In this document: positions 26,753-35,960 of the stretch, piece after piece
How the letters are laid out: each line of letters starts with the position of its first letter
Position numbering within the stretch: the first letter of the stretch is position 1
DNA from: Candidatus Pantoea gossypiicola
GTDB taxonomy: Bacteria > Pseudomonadota > Gammaproteobacteria > Enterobacterales > Enterobacteriaceae
NCBI RefSeq assembly: GCF_008632075.1
Contig: NZ_VWVM01000002.1
Location: forward strand, 193,462 to 257,461
Reading direction: 5' to 3'
Length of the DNA stretch: 64,000 bases
Made by a program: the position numbers and the translations under genes
Notes under the pieces: generated by a model
Database searches by the model: none
Told to the model about the DNA's origin: nothing
Seen by the model: the letters and a program-made list of their open reading frames with translations, nothing else

Positions 26753-27252
26753 CACTGTTTTTCCACGCGAAGGCCATTCATTCCCGCCACGATGCGCGCA
26801 TTCAGCTCGCTATCGTCACGTTGCCAGAATGCCCAGAATGAGGGCGACTCCGCTTCGGGAACCGGCAGCGACAGTCGCCATACCTTGCCATCCAGCGCCT
26901 GATATTCCGCCATGATGCCGATGAAGCGCGCCTCAGGCAGGCTCTTAATCCGCAGCGTTTTGCTGCGCTGCTCTGGCGTCAGGAAGAATTGCTGGGTGTT
27001 AAGCTGCGCACTGCCCAGCACCGTTGCGGACTGGTTTTGCAGGGAGTAGAAGTCTGCTGACATGAACTCCGCATCGGAACTCAGTAACACCACACGGACC
27101 TTCAGCGGCGCACCGCCGTTCAGCTGATTCTGCCCCTGCACATCCAGGTTGTAGTAAGCCACCGGCGGCGTGCTGTTGCTGCTACTGCAGGCCGCCAGCA
27201 GCCACACCAGCAGTACGATCAGCCCACCGCGCAGTTGTGTTGTTCTCATCAT
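26752..27252 (-). CDS. tssJ: T6SS outer-membrane lipoprotein TssJ
   Basis: 166 aa. The lipoprotein signal MMRTTQLRGGLIVLLVWLLAAC ends in a lipobox LAAC, with Ser after Cys, predicting outer-membrane sorting. The mature domain has the TssJ pattern AYYNLDVQGQNQLNGGAPLKVRVVLLSSDAEFMSADF. It anchors the periplasmic part of TssM to the outer membrane. Confidence 0.95.
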   Translation of the reverse strand: MMRTTQLRGGLIVLLVWLLAACSSSNSTPPVAYYNLDVQGQNQLNGGAPLKVRVVLLSSDAEFMSADFYSLQNQSATVLGSAQLNTQQFFLTPEQRSKTLRIKSLPEARFIGIMAEYQALDGKVWRLSLPVPEAESPSFWAFWQRDDSELNARIVAGMNGLRVEKQ

Positions 27253-27275
27253 CCAGCCCTCCCTGCTCAGTGCGA

Positions 27276-27875
27276 TTAGTTAATGATCCAGGTTCCGTTA
27301 GTGCTGTTCTGACAGGCGGTGCTGTCACCGTTAACCGCGACGCAGGTTTTTTTCTTGCTGCTGCTGCGCACGCGGCGTTTCGGCTGATCGGCTTTAACGG
27401 TCTGGTCGTAGAGTGCGCTTTTCACCACGGCGCGGAATGGCACATAGCCTGTCAGCTGGACGGTTGCCTGCGGCGCGGCAGGATGAACGGCATCTTTCAC
27501 GGCAGCGGTGGCGCTGTCCGGCTTAGCTTCTGCTGCGGCCTGAGCAGGTTCACCCAGCGCCAGCCAGTTGTTCTCGACCTGACCAATCACGGTGTAGCTT
27601 TCGCCGGTTTTCAGCGTCTCTACCACCTTGCCGCCGTAACCTGGCTGGCTCATCACCGAGCCGGGATAGAGCGCGCGATAGGTTTCATTGACCGGGCTGA
27701 ATTGCGCTGGCGGTTTTACGGCATAACGGTGACTGATCGCCACACCGTCCACCGTGGTGGTGACCAGGGTGTCATCGGTCATTTTTGGCGGGGTTTTACA
27801 ACCGGCGACTGAAAAAACAAACATCAGGCCTAACGCAACGCGGAGCTTCACCATTTTTTTCATGTTGTGTTCCAT
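27276..27875 (-). CDS. SH3-like lipoprotein, first gene of the T6SS locus
   Basis: 199 aa, or 195 aa if the later ATG is used. The lipobox is FSVAGC, about 25 residues in. The mature protein has a stretch like a bacterial SH3 fold (GYGGKVVETLKTGESYTVIGQVENNWLALGE) and a basic C-terminal tail (KRRVRSSSKKK) with two cysteines close to the end. It is the promoter-proximal gene of the operon. The SH3-like domain suggests peptidoglycan contact, perhaps helping the envelope complex. No exact family name recognised. Confidence 0.75.
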   Translation of the reverse strand: MEHNMKKMVKLRVALGLMFVFSVAGCKTPPKMTDDTLVTTTVDGVAISHRYAVKPPAQFSPVNETYRALYPGSVMSQPGYGGKVVETLKTGESYTVIGQVENNWLALGEPAQAAAEAKPDSATAAVKDAVHPAAPQATVQLTGYVPFRAVVKSALYDQTVKADQPKRRVRSSSKKKTCVAVNGDSTACQNSTNGTWIIN

Positions 27876-28854
27876 TCATACCTTGGAGAGTGGCCAGAGG
27901 CCGGGTGTCAGTAATGAAAATCAGAGATGTCATCTGCGCAGGAAGCCACTTAGTGCCAGATTAAAAAATAATCCTTAAACAAAAAGCGCCTAAGCGTCTT
28001 GCTGCGAAGCGTTAACCGATCAGCAAAAGTTAAGTATAAAAAAGCAACATCGGGGACGTAAACGGGAAAAGGAAGGAATCTGACCTGGCAAACAACGATC
28101 AGAAACATGATCAATTTTTTCCCGGCAAATTTAATAAGGTGGGGTAAACCCAAGCTTTCCTTATGCCATCCCTGGTCGAAAAACCGTCGCATTGAATTAA
28201 GCCGATAACAGTGAGTCAATTATCCGGCAGTAAGAAATGACACATTACGCCCGAATAATTTTCATTATATTGCTTTATTTTCAATGCGTTATAACTTTAG
28301 AGAAATTTCATAGCTACCGCACGAGTCAGGTAGATCCTGCCCGTGGGTCTGAAATTACAATCCATGTGTAAATATTAGCTGCGAGTTTACAGAAGATTGA
28401 CAAAATTTCAACGGCCCACTTTCACAAGAATTTACTTAAGTAAAGTTTAACTAATTAAGTTAATACAAATAGGAGTTACTTTTAAGCACTCGGTTAGGAC
28501 TAATCTTAGCAACATGCGAAAGTATGAAGTATTTTTGCACATAAATAAGTTTGTTCTGAGAATGGCATTAAAAGCACTCATGTTTTAAATGGTTCTGATT
28601 TAAGCCAAATCAAAAGAAGTTCATATCGTGCAGGCAGCCATACTCAGCGCTTTGCGTCAGCCAGCAGCGCGATAAATGCCTGATTATCAGATGGTTAAGC
28701 AGCCATGCGCCTGGCGTGGCGCAGACAGAGAAGGGATAGCGATTAAGACGCAATAAGCGAAGCGTGAAGCAGGACAGGCCCGCTTTAAGAACAGACTGAT
28801 TAATTGTGCTTTACCGGCTCGCTTAATCAGCAGCTCACAACCCCGACAGAGCAT
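27876..28854. other. Gene-free AT-rich region upstream of the T6SS locus
   Basis: About 980 bp with no credible gene; an 89-codon open frame on the minus strand has no family resemblance and no good start. The part from about 27,960 to 28,640 is strongly AT-rich, typical of silenced, H-NS-bound promoter regions of accessory loci. The promoter of the tssJ-K-L-M operon must lie at the left end of this region. The right part (28,640-28,850) is of normal composition and shows nothing I can identify. Confidence 0.55.
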
Positions 28855-28880
28855 AAAAAAACCACGCCGTAGCGTGGTTT
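28855..28880 (-). terminator. Intrinsic terminator of the aldehyde dehydrogenase gene
   Basis: Perfect 9-bp stem AAACCACGC / GCGTGGTTT with a four-base loop. On the minus strand it is followed by a run of seven T. It lies about 30 bp after the stop of the aldehyde dehydrogenase gene. Confidence 0.88.
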
Positions 28881-28910
28881 AGTGAGAGAGCGTGCCGCAT
28901 TAAGCGATCA

Positions 28911-30431
28911 TCAGAAGAAGCCCAGCGGTTCGATGCTGTAGCTGACCAGCAGGTTTTTCGTCTGCTGATAGTGATCGAGCATCATTTTATGGGTTTCACG
29001 CCCGATGCCCGATTTTTTGTACCCGCCAAAGGCAGCGTGCGCCGGATAGAGGTGATAACAGTTTGTCCAGACGCGCCCCGCTTTGATTGCCCTGCCCACC
29101 CGATAGGCACGGTTGATATCGCGGGTCCAGACGCCGGCACCCAGGCCATAAATCGAGTCGTTGGCGATGCTGATCGCTTCCGCCTCATCTTTAAAAGTAG
29201 TGATGCCGATCACCGGGCCAAAGATCTCCTCCTGGAAAACCCGCATGCTGTTGTTACCTTTCAGCAGGGTTGGCTGGATGTAGTAGCCGCTGTTGAGTGA
29301 GTCATCCAGCTTCTCTACGCCGCCGCCCACCAGCACTTCTGCGCCCTCTTGCCGTGCCACCTCAAGATAAGAGAGGATTTTATCGAACTGCTGCTGCGAG
29401 GCCTGCGCGCCTACCATGGTATCGGTGTCGAGCGGGTCACCGCGTTTGATGGTTTTTACCCGCTTCATTACGGCTGCCATAAACGGCTCGTAGATCGACT
29501 CCTGCACCAGCGCACGCGATGGACAGGTACAGACTTCACCCTGATTCAGGAAGCCCAACACCACGCCTTCGGCCGCTTTCTCAATAAAGCTCTCCTCCGC
29601 CTGCATGATGTCTTCAAAGAAGATGTTCGGTGACTTGCCACCCAGTTCGACCGTCGAGGGGATCAGACTTTTGGCGGCCAGCTCCAGAATGTGCCCGCCG
29701 GTAGCGGTAGAGCCGGTAAAGGCGACCTTGGCGATACCGGGATGGGACGCCAGCGCTTCCCCTGCCTCTTTACCAAAGCCGTGCACCACATTCAGCACGC
29801 CCGGCGGCAGCAAATCTTTAATCAGATCGACAAAGATGGTGATCGACAGCGGCGTCTGTTCAGCCGGTTTCAGCACCACGCAGTTCCCTGCGCCCAGCGC
29901 CGGGGCCAGTTTCCAGGCCGCCATTAACAACGGGAAGTTCCAGGGGATAATCTGCGCCACCACGCCCAGCGGCTCATGGAAATGGTAGGCGGCGGTGAAC
30001 TCATCAATCTCTGCCGCGCTGCCCTCCTGCGCCCGGACGCAACCGGCAAAGTAGCGGAAGTGATCGACCGCCAGCGGCATATCAGCCGCCAGCGTTTCGC
30101 GCACCGGTTTACCGTTATCCCAGGTTTCATAGACCGCCATGGTCTCCAGATGCTGTTCCAGCCGATCGGCAATTTTCAGTAGCAGCAGCGCGCGTTGTTG
30201 CGGTGAGGTTTTGCCCCATGCATCCGCTGCGGCGGCTGCGGCGGCCACCGCGTTATCCACATCGGCTCCGTCTGAGCGCGGAAACTCACCGGCCGCCGAG
30301 CCGTTTACCGGCGAGGTGTTAGTAAAGTAGTTACCCTTCACCGGCGCGACGAATTCACCATTAATGAAGTTGCCATAATTCTTCTGTAGCGTAATCAGAG
30401 AACCCTGTTCTCCGGGGGCAGCGTAACGCAT
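28911..30431 (-). CDS. aldB: AldB/ExaC-type NAD(P)-dependent aldehyde dehydrogenase
   Basis: 506 aa from the ATG at 30429-30431, which stands seven bases behind AGGAG; this equals the usual length of the family. The NAD-binding region has [22 protein letters not shown] and the FTGSTATGG motif. The catalytic Glu is in VELGGKSPN (near 262) and the catalytic Cys in NQGEVCTC (near 301). The C-terminal FQEEIFGPV and [25 protein letters not shown] are typical of acetaldehyde dehydrogenases of the AldB/ExaC group, which oxidise acetaldehyde and similar aldehydes to acids. It stands alone with its own terminator. Confidence 0.88.
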   Translation of the reverse strand: MRYAAPGEQGSLITLQKNYGNFINGEFVAPVKGNYFTNTSPVNGSAAGEFPRSDGADVDNAVAAAAAAADAWGKTSPQQRALLLLKIADRLEQHLETMAVYETWDNGKPVRETLAADMPLAVDHFRYFAGCVRAQEGSAAEIDEFTAAYHFHEPLGVVAQIIPWNFPLLMAAWKLAPALGAGNCVVLKPAEQTPLSITIFVDLIKDLLPPGVLNVVHGFGKEAGEALASHPGIAKVAFTGSTATGGHILELAAKSLIPSTVELGGKSPNIFFEDIMQAEESFIEKAAEGVVLGFLNQGEVCTCPSRALVQESIYEPFMAAVMKRVKTIKRGDPLDTDTMVGAQASQQQFDKILSYLEVARQEGAEVLVGGGVEKLDDSLNSGYYIQPTLLKGNNSMRVFQEEIFGPVIGITTFKDEAEAISIANDSIYGLGAGVWTRDINRAYRVGRAIKAGRVWTNCYHLYPAHAAFGGYKKSGIGRETHKMMLDHYQQTKNLLVSYSIEPLGFF

Positions 30432-30664
30432 GATCATTCTCCTGACAGGTGACTGACGTAACAATGATGAAACTTATTATTAACATGAAGGATCATTGTG
30501 AGCCTGTCAGGTCTGTTAACCGGAAACTGTGACCGCCCCGAAGGAATAGGCGTTTACGCTGCGCTTAGAGAAAATTCCGACTTTTCCCCGAAAGCGTAGT
30601 CAGCGAGAAACTTGTGCGGCACAAAGGGGGTCAACCTGAGGATGAATTCATTCCGGAGATAAGC

Positions 30665-31228
30665 ATGCTGGCTTCAGCTTTTACCCAGATGCGCGCTAAA
30701 GCCAATTTCGTGCATCAGTTTATCCGCAATCCGCGCAAGATGGGCAGCATTACCCCCTCGTCAGAGGCGTTGTGCCGGACGATGATTACATCGGTGAAAT
30801 GGCCTGAAGCGTCACGCATCGCGGAACTTGGTGCAGGCGATGGCGTACTGACCCGACAGATACTGGCACAGATGTCACCCGACGCCACGCTTGATGCCTT
30901 TGAAATCAGCACTACGCTGGCAGACAAGCTAACCGCGCTGGAGGATCCGCGCATGACCGTGCGTACCTGTTCTGCGGAGTATCTGAACGGCAACTATGAC
31001 GTGATCTTCTCCGGCCTGCCGCTGCTCTCATTACCGCCCGAACTGCGTGAAGCCATTCTGCGAGCGGTCTATAACGCCCTTGGCCCGGACGGCGTTTTTG
31101 TCCAGTTTCAGTACACCTCGCTGACCCAGCCGGATCTGTCGCGTTACTTCACCTGGGAGCGCCAGCGGGTGCTGAAAAACGTGCCACCCGCCTGGGTCTA
31201 TCGCTGCACGCGTCACTACGCGCCCTGA
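30665..31228 (+). CDS. Class I SAM-dependent methyltransferase (phospholipid N-methyltransferase-like)
   Basis: 187 aa from the ATG at 30665-30667, behind GGAG. The opening FVHQFIRNPRKMGSITPSSEALCRTM matches PmtA/KsgA-like phospholipid methyltransferase relatives. The SAM-binding motif I is IAELGAGDGVLTR near residues 50-62, and motif IV-like YDVIFSGLPLLSLP follows near 120. No membrane segment. Its substrate is not defined by the sequence. The stop overlaps the convergent amidotransferase gene by 13 bp. Confidence 0.8.
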   Translation: MLASAFTQMRAKANFVHQFIRNPRKMGSITPSSEALCRTMITSVKWPEASRIAELGAGDGVLTRQILAQMSPDATLDAFEISTTLADKLTALEDPRMTVRTCSAEYLNGNYDVIFSGLPLLSLPPELREAILRAVYNALGPDGVFVQFQYTSLTQPDLSRYFTWERQRVLKNVPPAWVYRCTRHYAP

Positions 31229-31941
31229 GCACGATCCACTGCCGGGCGCGTCTGTTGCCAGAACGTCACCAGCAACTCGCGCGCCCAGTCTTTGCCCTCA
31301 ATCTCGTTGGCCCCATCCTCTTTGCAGCCTGGCGGCGTACAGACACTCATAATGTGCCGTGAAAACTCGGGATGAAACTGTACCGAGAGCGCCTGCGGTG
31401 AATAACGCACAATCTGACAACCATCGCGCGCAGAAGCCGCCAGCACCTGCACCCCGGACGGCGCGCTGACAACCGACTGACGATGCGACAGCCAGACGCT
31501 GAAGTCGGCGGGCAGCTTCTGCAGCAGCGGGTCGCACTGGGCCTGATCAGAGCAGCGAATGGGTAACAGACCGCGTTCCCAGCCGCTGGGATTGTCTGCC
31601 ACTTCACCGCCCAGCGCATAGGCCATCAGCTGATGGCCGTAACAGACACCGAGCAGCGGCAGCCCCTGATCAATCGCCGCTCTGACCCAGGCGGCGCTGC
31701 GCTCACTCCAGTCGGCGTGATCGGTGACCATCGCCCAGGAACCACTGAGGATCGCGCCGGAAATCCTGTCAAAATCGGGTAACGCTTCGCCCAGATGGGG
31801 CCGCACAATCAGGTACTCATCGGGTTGCAGATTCAGTGCATCAATAAACCAGCGCGGCTGTTCACCAATCTCTGAAACAACGTTTGCAGGCGGGACTTCA
31901 AGCTGAATTAACGCAAGGGGTAAGGCGGACGTATAGGTCAT
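31216..31941 (-). CDS. Class I glutamine amidotransferase domain protein
   Basis: 241 aa single-domain GATase. The nucleophile Cys100 is in LGVCYGHQL, and the His190/Glu192 pair is in VQFHPEFS, so the catalytic triad is complete. Such stand-alone proteins (YfeJ, GuaA-like) hydrolyse glutamine or, in some cases, gamma-glutamyl compounds. No synthetase partner is adjacent, so the acceptor is unknown. Confidence 0.85.
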   Translation of the reverse strand: MTYTSALPLALIQLEVPPANVVSEIGEQPRWFIDALNLQPDEYLIVRPHLGEALPDFDRISGAILSGSWAMVTDHADWSERSAAWVRAAIDQGLPLLGVCYGHQLMAYALGGEVADNPSGWERGLLPIRCSDQAQCDPLLQKLPADFSVWLSHRQSVVSAPSGVQVLAASARDGCQIVRYSPQALSVQFHPEFSRHIMSVCTPPGCKEDGANEIEGKDWARELLVTFWQQTRPAVDRAQGA

Positions 31942-32113
31942 ACCGAATCGGTTCCTTTAAGAAGTCGTTTCAAATCAGTCTGCCAGCATCGCGCCCGAAA
32001 GTCTCATCAGGCTGCACCGCCATCGCAGAAAATTTCTCACTGCGATTGGCTGGAGTGCCGCAGTTCGTGCCATCATTAGCGGGCTAAGCAAAAATCATCA
32101 AAAGGATATTATC

Positions 32114-32998
32114 GTGGCTGTGCGGCATTTTTTTCTGATTCTGATGGTGGTTTCTATCTGGGCCTTCAACAACGTGGCGGTGAAATGGGGCCTGCTGGAG
32201 CTGCCGCCGCTGTTTCTGACGTTTATGCGCTTTGTGGTCGTCGCCATCGTGCTGGTGCCGTTCTGCCGTATTAACCGTCAGCAGTTGCCCTGGCTGCTGT
32301 GGCTGGCTTTTACCTTCGGCTTTATGCATTTCTCGCTGCTGTTTGTCGGCCTGCGCTATACCGATGCCGGTACCGGCGCGATTGTGGTGCAGCTGGGCAC
32401 ACCGATTGCGATGTTGCTGGCGATGGTGGTACTGAAAGAGAAGCTGAAGCTGGTGCAGCTGCTGGGTATTATGATTTCGCTGAGCGGCGTGGTGGTGCTG
32501 TCGGGTAGTCCGACGATTCCCTCGTGGTGGGTGCTCTGTCTGCTGTTGTGCAGCGCCACCGGCTGGGCCGTCAGTAACCTGATAGTGAAAAAGTCACCGC
32601 CGATTAAACCGCTGACCATGACCGGCTGGATTGCGTTTCTGGCGATTCCCATCGTCGGTGGCTCCAGTCTGGTGATGGAATCCCATCAGCTTTATGCGCT
32701 GCAGCATGCGTGCTGGCGCGGCTGGTTTGCCATTCTTTATAGCGCCATCGCCTCGTCGATTGTGGCCTATACGCTGTGGTATATGCTGCTGAAGAAATAT
32801 AACGTCAATCTGATCATGCCCTACTCGCTGCTGACGCCGGTTTTATCGGTGGTGATGGGGATTATCGTGCTGGGTGACAGCCTCAACAGCTTCAAGATTA
32901 TCGGGGCATCGCTGGTGATTCTGGGCACGGCTATTGCGGTGCTCAACCTGCGAAACCTGCGGATGCATGCCCGCTTCCCGCGCCTGCGGCGACGTTGA
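32114..32998 (+). CDS. EamA/DMT-superfamily inner-membrane transporter
   Basis: 294 aa, starting at GTG 32114 behind AAGGA. Ten hydrophobic segments in two EamA repeats are apparent, with typical features such as FLTFMRFVVVAIVLVPF in the first half and LLTPVLSVVMGIIVLGDSLNSFKIIGASLVILGTA in the second. Family members export or import small metabolites such as amino acids; the substrate is unknown. It ends in a basic cytoplasmic tail. Confidence 0.88.
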   Translation: MAVRHFFLILMVVSIWAFNNVAVKWGLLELPPLFLTFMRFVVVAIVLVPFCRINRQQLPWLLWLAFTFGFMHFSLLFVGLRYTDAGTGAIVVQLGTPIAMLLAMVVLKEKLKLVQLLGIMISLSGVVVLSGSPTIPSWWVLCLLLCSATGWAVSNLIVKKSPPIKPLTMTGWIAFLAIPIVGGSSLVMESHQLYALQHACWRGWFAILYSAIASSIVAYTLWYMLLKKYNVNLIMPYSLLTPVLSVVMGIIVLGDSLNSFKIIGASLVILGTAIAVLNLRNLRMHARFPRLRRR

Positions 32999-33044
32999 TC
33001 CTGCGTGCTATGCTTGAGAAATCACCCCTTTCAGGAAGCACAAC

Positions 33045-34433
33045 ATGGACTCACAGCTTGCCGCCGCGCTCTGGCAGCAGATGCAGCAGGGATTGCGGGG
33101 TCGTGACGACGCCTTGCCTCTTCCTGCCTTCCTTGATCGCGCCACCTTCGCTTCTGCTTTTGCCGTCAGTGAACTGGCAGCCACCAGCATCGGTCTGGCA
33201 ACCCAGGCCACCGCCGCACTGATCGCCGCATCCTGCCCTGAATATCGCTCTCCGCCTGTCGCCGTCAATGTACGCCTGGCGTCGCGCTGGTTTCAGCAGA
33301 GCTTTATTCCGCTGAACCGTGCTGCGCCCGCGATGTGGGATGCGTTTGCTGGTGACTATCGCAGCCGCGATGGCTGGATCCGCCTGCACACCAACGCCGC
33401 GCATCACCGGCAGGCGATGGAGCAGGTGCTGGGCGCGCACGCCGATCGCGCGGCGCTGGCACAGCAGGTGCAACAGTGGCAGGCCAGCGAACTGGAGCAG
33501 GCGATTATTGATGCCGGTGGCTGCGCCGCTGAAATGCGCAGTGCCGCCGCCTGGCAGCTGCATCCGCAGGGCCAGGCCGTGCAGCATGAGCCGCTGTTTA
33601 GCTGGAAAACAACACTCGCGGCACCTGCTCCGGCGTGGCCGCTGGCCGAAGCGCGTCCGTTACTGGGCATCAGGGTACTGGATCTGACACGGATTATTGC
33701 CGGGCCGGTCGCCACGCGGTTCCTGGCCAGCCTGGGAGCCAGTGTGTTGCGCATCGATCCGCCCGGCTGGCAGGAGCCGACGCTGGATGAGGAGATGAGC
33801 TGCGGCAAACGTCGGGCGGTGCTCGACCTGACCCAGCCCGCCGATCGCGATCAGTTTATCCACCTGCTGCGTGAAGCGGACGTGCTGGTGCATGGCTATC
33901 GGGCTGATGCACTGGAACGGCTGGGGTTTGATGCAGAGACACTTCAGTCACTCTCACCCGGTCTGGTTGATGCCGGTCTGAATGCCTGGGGCTGGCAGGG
34001 GCCGTGGCGCAATCGCCGGGGCTTTGACAGTCTGGTGCAGATGGGGTGCGGCATTGCTGAACGCGGCATGCAGTGGCAGCAGAGCGACAAACCGGTTCCG
34101 CTGCCGGTGCAGGCGCTGGATCACGCCACGGGCTATCTGCTGGCGGCCGCCGTGCTGGAAGGATTACGGCGACGCGTTACGCAAGGAGATGGCAGCCAGG
34201 TGCGGCTGTCGCTGGCACGCACCGCGTGGCTGTTGCAGCAACATCCCACCGGTGAGCACGCGGGTTCCGGCATTGTGCCGCAGGTTAAGGATAACCTGCC
34301 CTGTTACGAGTTAACGCCATGGGGGTTTGGGGTCAGGCTCAGGGCAGCCGCCTGGCTGCCCGGCACCCCGCAGCTCTGCGCGACACCGGGCTGTGCGCCG
34401 GGTTCACACCCGGCGAGGTGGTGGAACCAATAA
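33045..34433 (+). CDS. Family III (CaiB/BaiF) CoA-transferase
   Basis: 462 aa. The CoA-transferase core starts late, near residue 205 (LLGIRVLDLTRIIAGPVATRFLASLGASVLRIDPP), after a roughly 200-residue N-terminal half. The likely active-site Asp is in NRRGFDSLVQ near residue 327. Enzymes of this family move CoA between carboxylic acids in the cytosol. The donor and acceptor here are unknown. The last 13 codons run through a hairpin sequence that occurs again at 35332, so the present C-terminus may differ from the ancestral one: read in the same frame, the second copy would end three residues after the shared part. Confidence 0.8.
   Translation: MDSQLAAALWQQMQQGLRGRDDALPLPAFLDRATFASAFAVSELAATSIGLATQATAALIAASCPEYRSPPVAVNVRLASRWFQQSFIPLNRAAPAMWDAFAGDYRSRDGWIRLHTNAAHHRQAMEQVLGAHADRAALAQQVQQWQASELEQAIIDAGGCAAEMRSAAAWQLHPQGQAVQHEPLFSWKTTLAAPAPAWPLAEARPLLGIRVLDLTRIIAGPVATRFLASLGASVLRIDPPGWQEPTLDEEMSCGKRRAVLDLTQPADRDQFIHLLREADVLVHGYRADALERLGFDAETLQSLSPGLVDAGLNAWGWQGPWRNRRGFDSLVQMGCGIAERGMQWQQSDKPVPLPVQALDHATGYLLAAAVLEGLRRRVTQGDGSQVRLSLARTAWLLQQHPTGEHAGSGIVPQVKDNLPCYELTPWGFGVRLRAAAWLPGTPQLCATPGCAPGSHPARWWNQ
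34392..34415 (+). repeat. Direct repeat copy 1 with perfect hairpin
   Basis: 24 bp matching positions 35332-35355 at 23 of 24 bases in the same orientation. Its core is a perfect 8-bp inverted repeat, CGCCGGGT and ACCCGGCG around TCAC. The two copies bracket the toxin-antitoxin pair. The hairpin could be the terminator between the convergent CoA-transferase and ycdY genes, duplicated when the module arrived. Confidence 0.8.
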
Positions 34434-34528
34434 TTAGATAATTAGAAAAACCATCTTGATGACATTAGATTGATATCTTATCATTTGCCCATGACTCAGG
34501 GACGATGTTCATTAAGATGGGGTGCGGA

Positions 34529-34837
34529 ATGGTCAGGGTGGACTGGTCCAGGCGGGCTTTGAAGCATCTTATGAAAATCGATAAACGTTACCAGAAAATC
34601 ATTTACCAGAAGGTAGGTGAGTTGGTCAGTTTCCCGGTCGTCACATTAGATATTAAAAAAATGCAGGGCAGCGATAATCACTACCGGTTGCGGATTGGCA
34701 ACTACCGCGTCCTTTTTACATTAACCGGAGGCGAACCGGTGATTCTGGAAATTACAGAGGTAGCCCGAAGAACGTCAGTCACTTACCAGAGTCTATTGAT
34801 GCCCGGCGGTTTCATCTATAACCACTCGCATCCATAA
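34529..34837 (+). CDS. RelE/ParE-superfamily toxin
   Basis: About 102 aa from the ATG at 34529; ATGs 12 and 24 bases further upstream are possible. The fold pattern is clear: VDWSRRALKHLMKIDKRYQKIIYQKVGEL helices, then KKMQGSDNHYRLRIGNYRVLFTLTGG and ILEITEVARRTSVTY. The RLRIGNYRVLF strand with basic residues is the RelE core, so an mRNA-cleaving or translation-blocking activity is expected. It is the first gene of a pair with the Xre antitoxin, 34 bp apart. Base composition is lower in GC than the flanking genes, consistent with acquisition. Confidence 0.85.
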   Translation: MVRVDWSRRALKHLMKIDKRYQKIIYQKVGELVSFPVVTLDIKKMQGSDNHYRLRIGNYRVLFTLTGGEPVILEITEVARRTSVTYQSLLMPGGFIYNHSHP

Positions 34838-34871
34838 CCCCTGCATCGACTTACAGAGTCCCGGATAAACT

Positions 34872-35237
34872 ATGTCAAAACAGTACATCTATGATGAAGC
34901 AGGCAAACCTCAGTATGTGGTCTTGCCGGTGGCGGAATATGAAAAGCTGCTCTCGGCCAGCGATGACGCGTGGGAAACGATCCCCGTAGAAACTGACGAG
35001 CACGATGATGAGACGATCCCGCATGACGTTACAGGGATTATGATTGAGCAGGAAGTGAGCCTTCAGGCGGCATGGCGTATATTGCGGGGTTTAAGCCAAC
35101 AGGATGTGGCTCAACAGCTAGGCACCACGCAGAGTGCGATCTCTCAACTGGAACGACCCGACAGTAAGCCGCAGAAAAAGACGCGTGAGCGTCTCGCAAA
35201 ACTCTATGGCTGCCGACCCGAGCAACTGATCCTGTAA
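34872..35237 (+). CDS. Xre-family antitoxin
   Basis: 121 aa. The N-terminal 40 residues (YIYDEAGKPQYVVLPVAEYEKLL) resemble the Phd-like part seen in several antitoxins, and an acidic linker follows. The C-terminal helix-turn-helix is RGLSQQDVAQQLGTTQSAISQLE. It should bind the RelE-like toxin encoded just upstream and autoregulate the pair. The toxin-first order with an Xre antitoxin is HigBA-like. Confidence 0.87.
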   Translation: MSKQYIYDEAGKPQYVVLPVAEYEKLLSASDDAWETIPVETDEHDDETIPHDVTGIMIEQEVSLQAAWRILRGLSQQDVAQQLGTTQSAISQLERPDSKPQKKTRERLAKLYGCRPEQLIL

Positions 35238-35331
35238 ACCTTCAGAATAAACGCGATTCAGGTTTCAGCGGATAATCACGCTGTATCCGGAGAATTTTCT
35301 CAAGATCCCGGCCGTTAAGATGATTTAATTA

Positions 35332-35355
35332 TGTGCGCCAGGTTCACACCCGGCG
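35332..35355 (+). repeat. Direct repeat copy 2 with near-perfect hairpin
   Basis: Second copy of the sequence at 34392-34415, with one base changed, which breaks one pair of the hairpin. It ends 10 bp before the ycdY stop. Weak similarity to copy 1 continues for about 15 bp beyond the repeat, suggesting that both derive from one original intergenic site. Confidence 0.8.
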
Positions 35356-35365
35356 CAGTAGTGAA

Positions 35366-35932
35366 TCAGGCGTCTGGCGCTTCTTCGCTGCTCTCGAGCA
35401 GTTCGTTGTACATCGCCTGAATCGCTTCGCGGCTCAGCATCGCCAGCGTGCGATAGAACGCCGTGGTTGCATGCGCTTCCACTTTGCCCAGGAACGTTCC
35501 GCACCACGGCAGCAGGTACTCTTCAAACAGGGCCAGCTGCGCTGCGCTCTCATCTTCCGCTGACTGATCCTCCAGCCAGGATGCGGCCAGCAGCAGCACG
35601 CCAAAATGGTCAGCAGGCGCATCGCTCAGCGGCATGCCGCGTGAGGTTAAGAATGCACGTACTTCCGGCTCCGTTTTGCCTTCCGGCCACTGTGAGGCGT
35701 AAGGCGGCACATTACAGTCGCTGCCGACAAACAGCGCATTGTAATCGGCGGCCAGCGCCTGCGGATCGCTGTTCTGTTGCAGACGCGTCAACAGCTCATC
35801 CTGCTCCAGCGGCCACTGCGACTGCAGTTTGCCTTCACGCAGCAGCGTGAACAGCGGCACCAGCAGCGGGTCCTGCGGCTGACGATTAAATAGTGAGCCG
35901 ATCACGCGGCACAGAATGGAAAACTCATTCAT
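35366..35932 (-). CDS. ycdY: TorD-family chaperone YcdY
   Basis: 188 aa all-helical protein of the TorD/DmsD family, with the diagnostic DYNALFVGSDCNVPPYASQWPEGKTEPEVRAFL segment. In E. coli YcdY serves as chaperone for the zinc phosphatase YcdX and aids its metal loading; ycdX is the adjacent upstream gene here, and ghrA (ycdW) is next. The order ghrA-ycdX-ycdY is the same as in E. coli. Confidence 0.88.
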   Translation of the reverse strand: MNEFSILCRVIGSLFNRQPQDPLLVPLFTLLREGKLQSQWPLEQDELLTRLQQNSDPQALAADYNALFVGSDCNVPPYASQWPEGKTEPEVRAFLTSRGMPLSDAPADHFGVLLLAASWLEDQSAEDESAAQLALFEEYLLPWCGTFLGKVEAHATTAFYRTLAMLSREAIQAMYNELLESSEEAPDA

Positions 35933-35960
35933 GAGTCAGATTTCCTTGAGGCAAAATAAA

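Noticed and set aside
27950-28219. 89-codon minus-strand frame in the T6SS upstream region
   Set aside because: No convincing ribosome site, no recognisable family, and it lies in AT-rich regulatory DNA.
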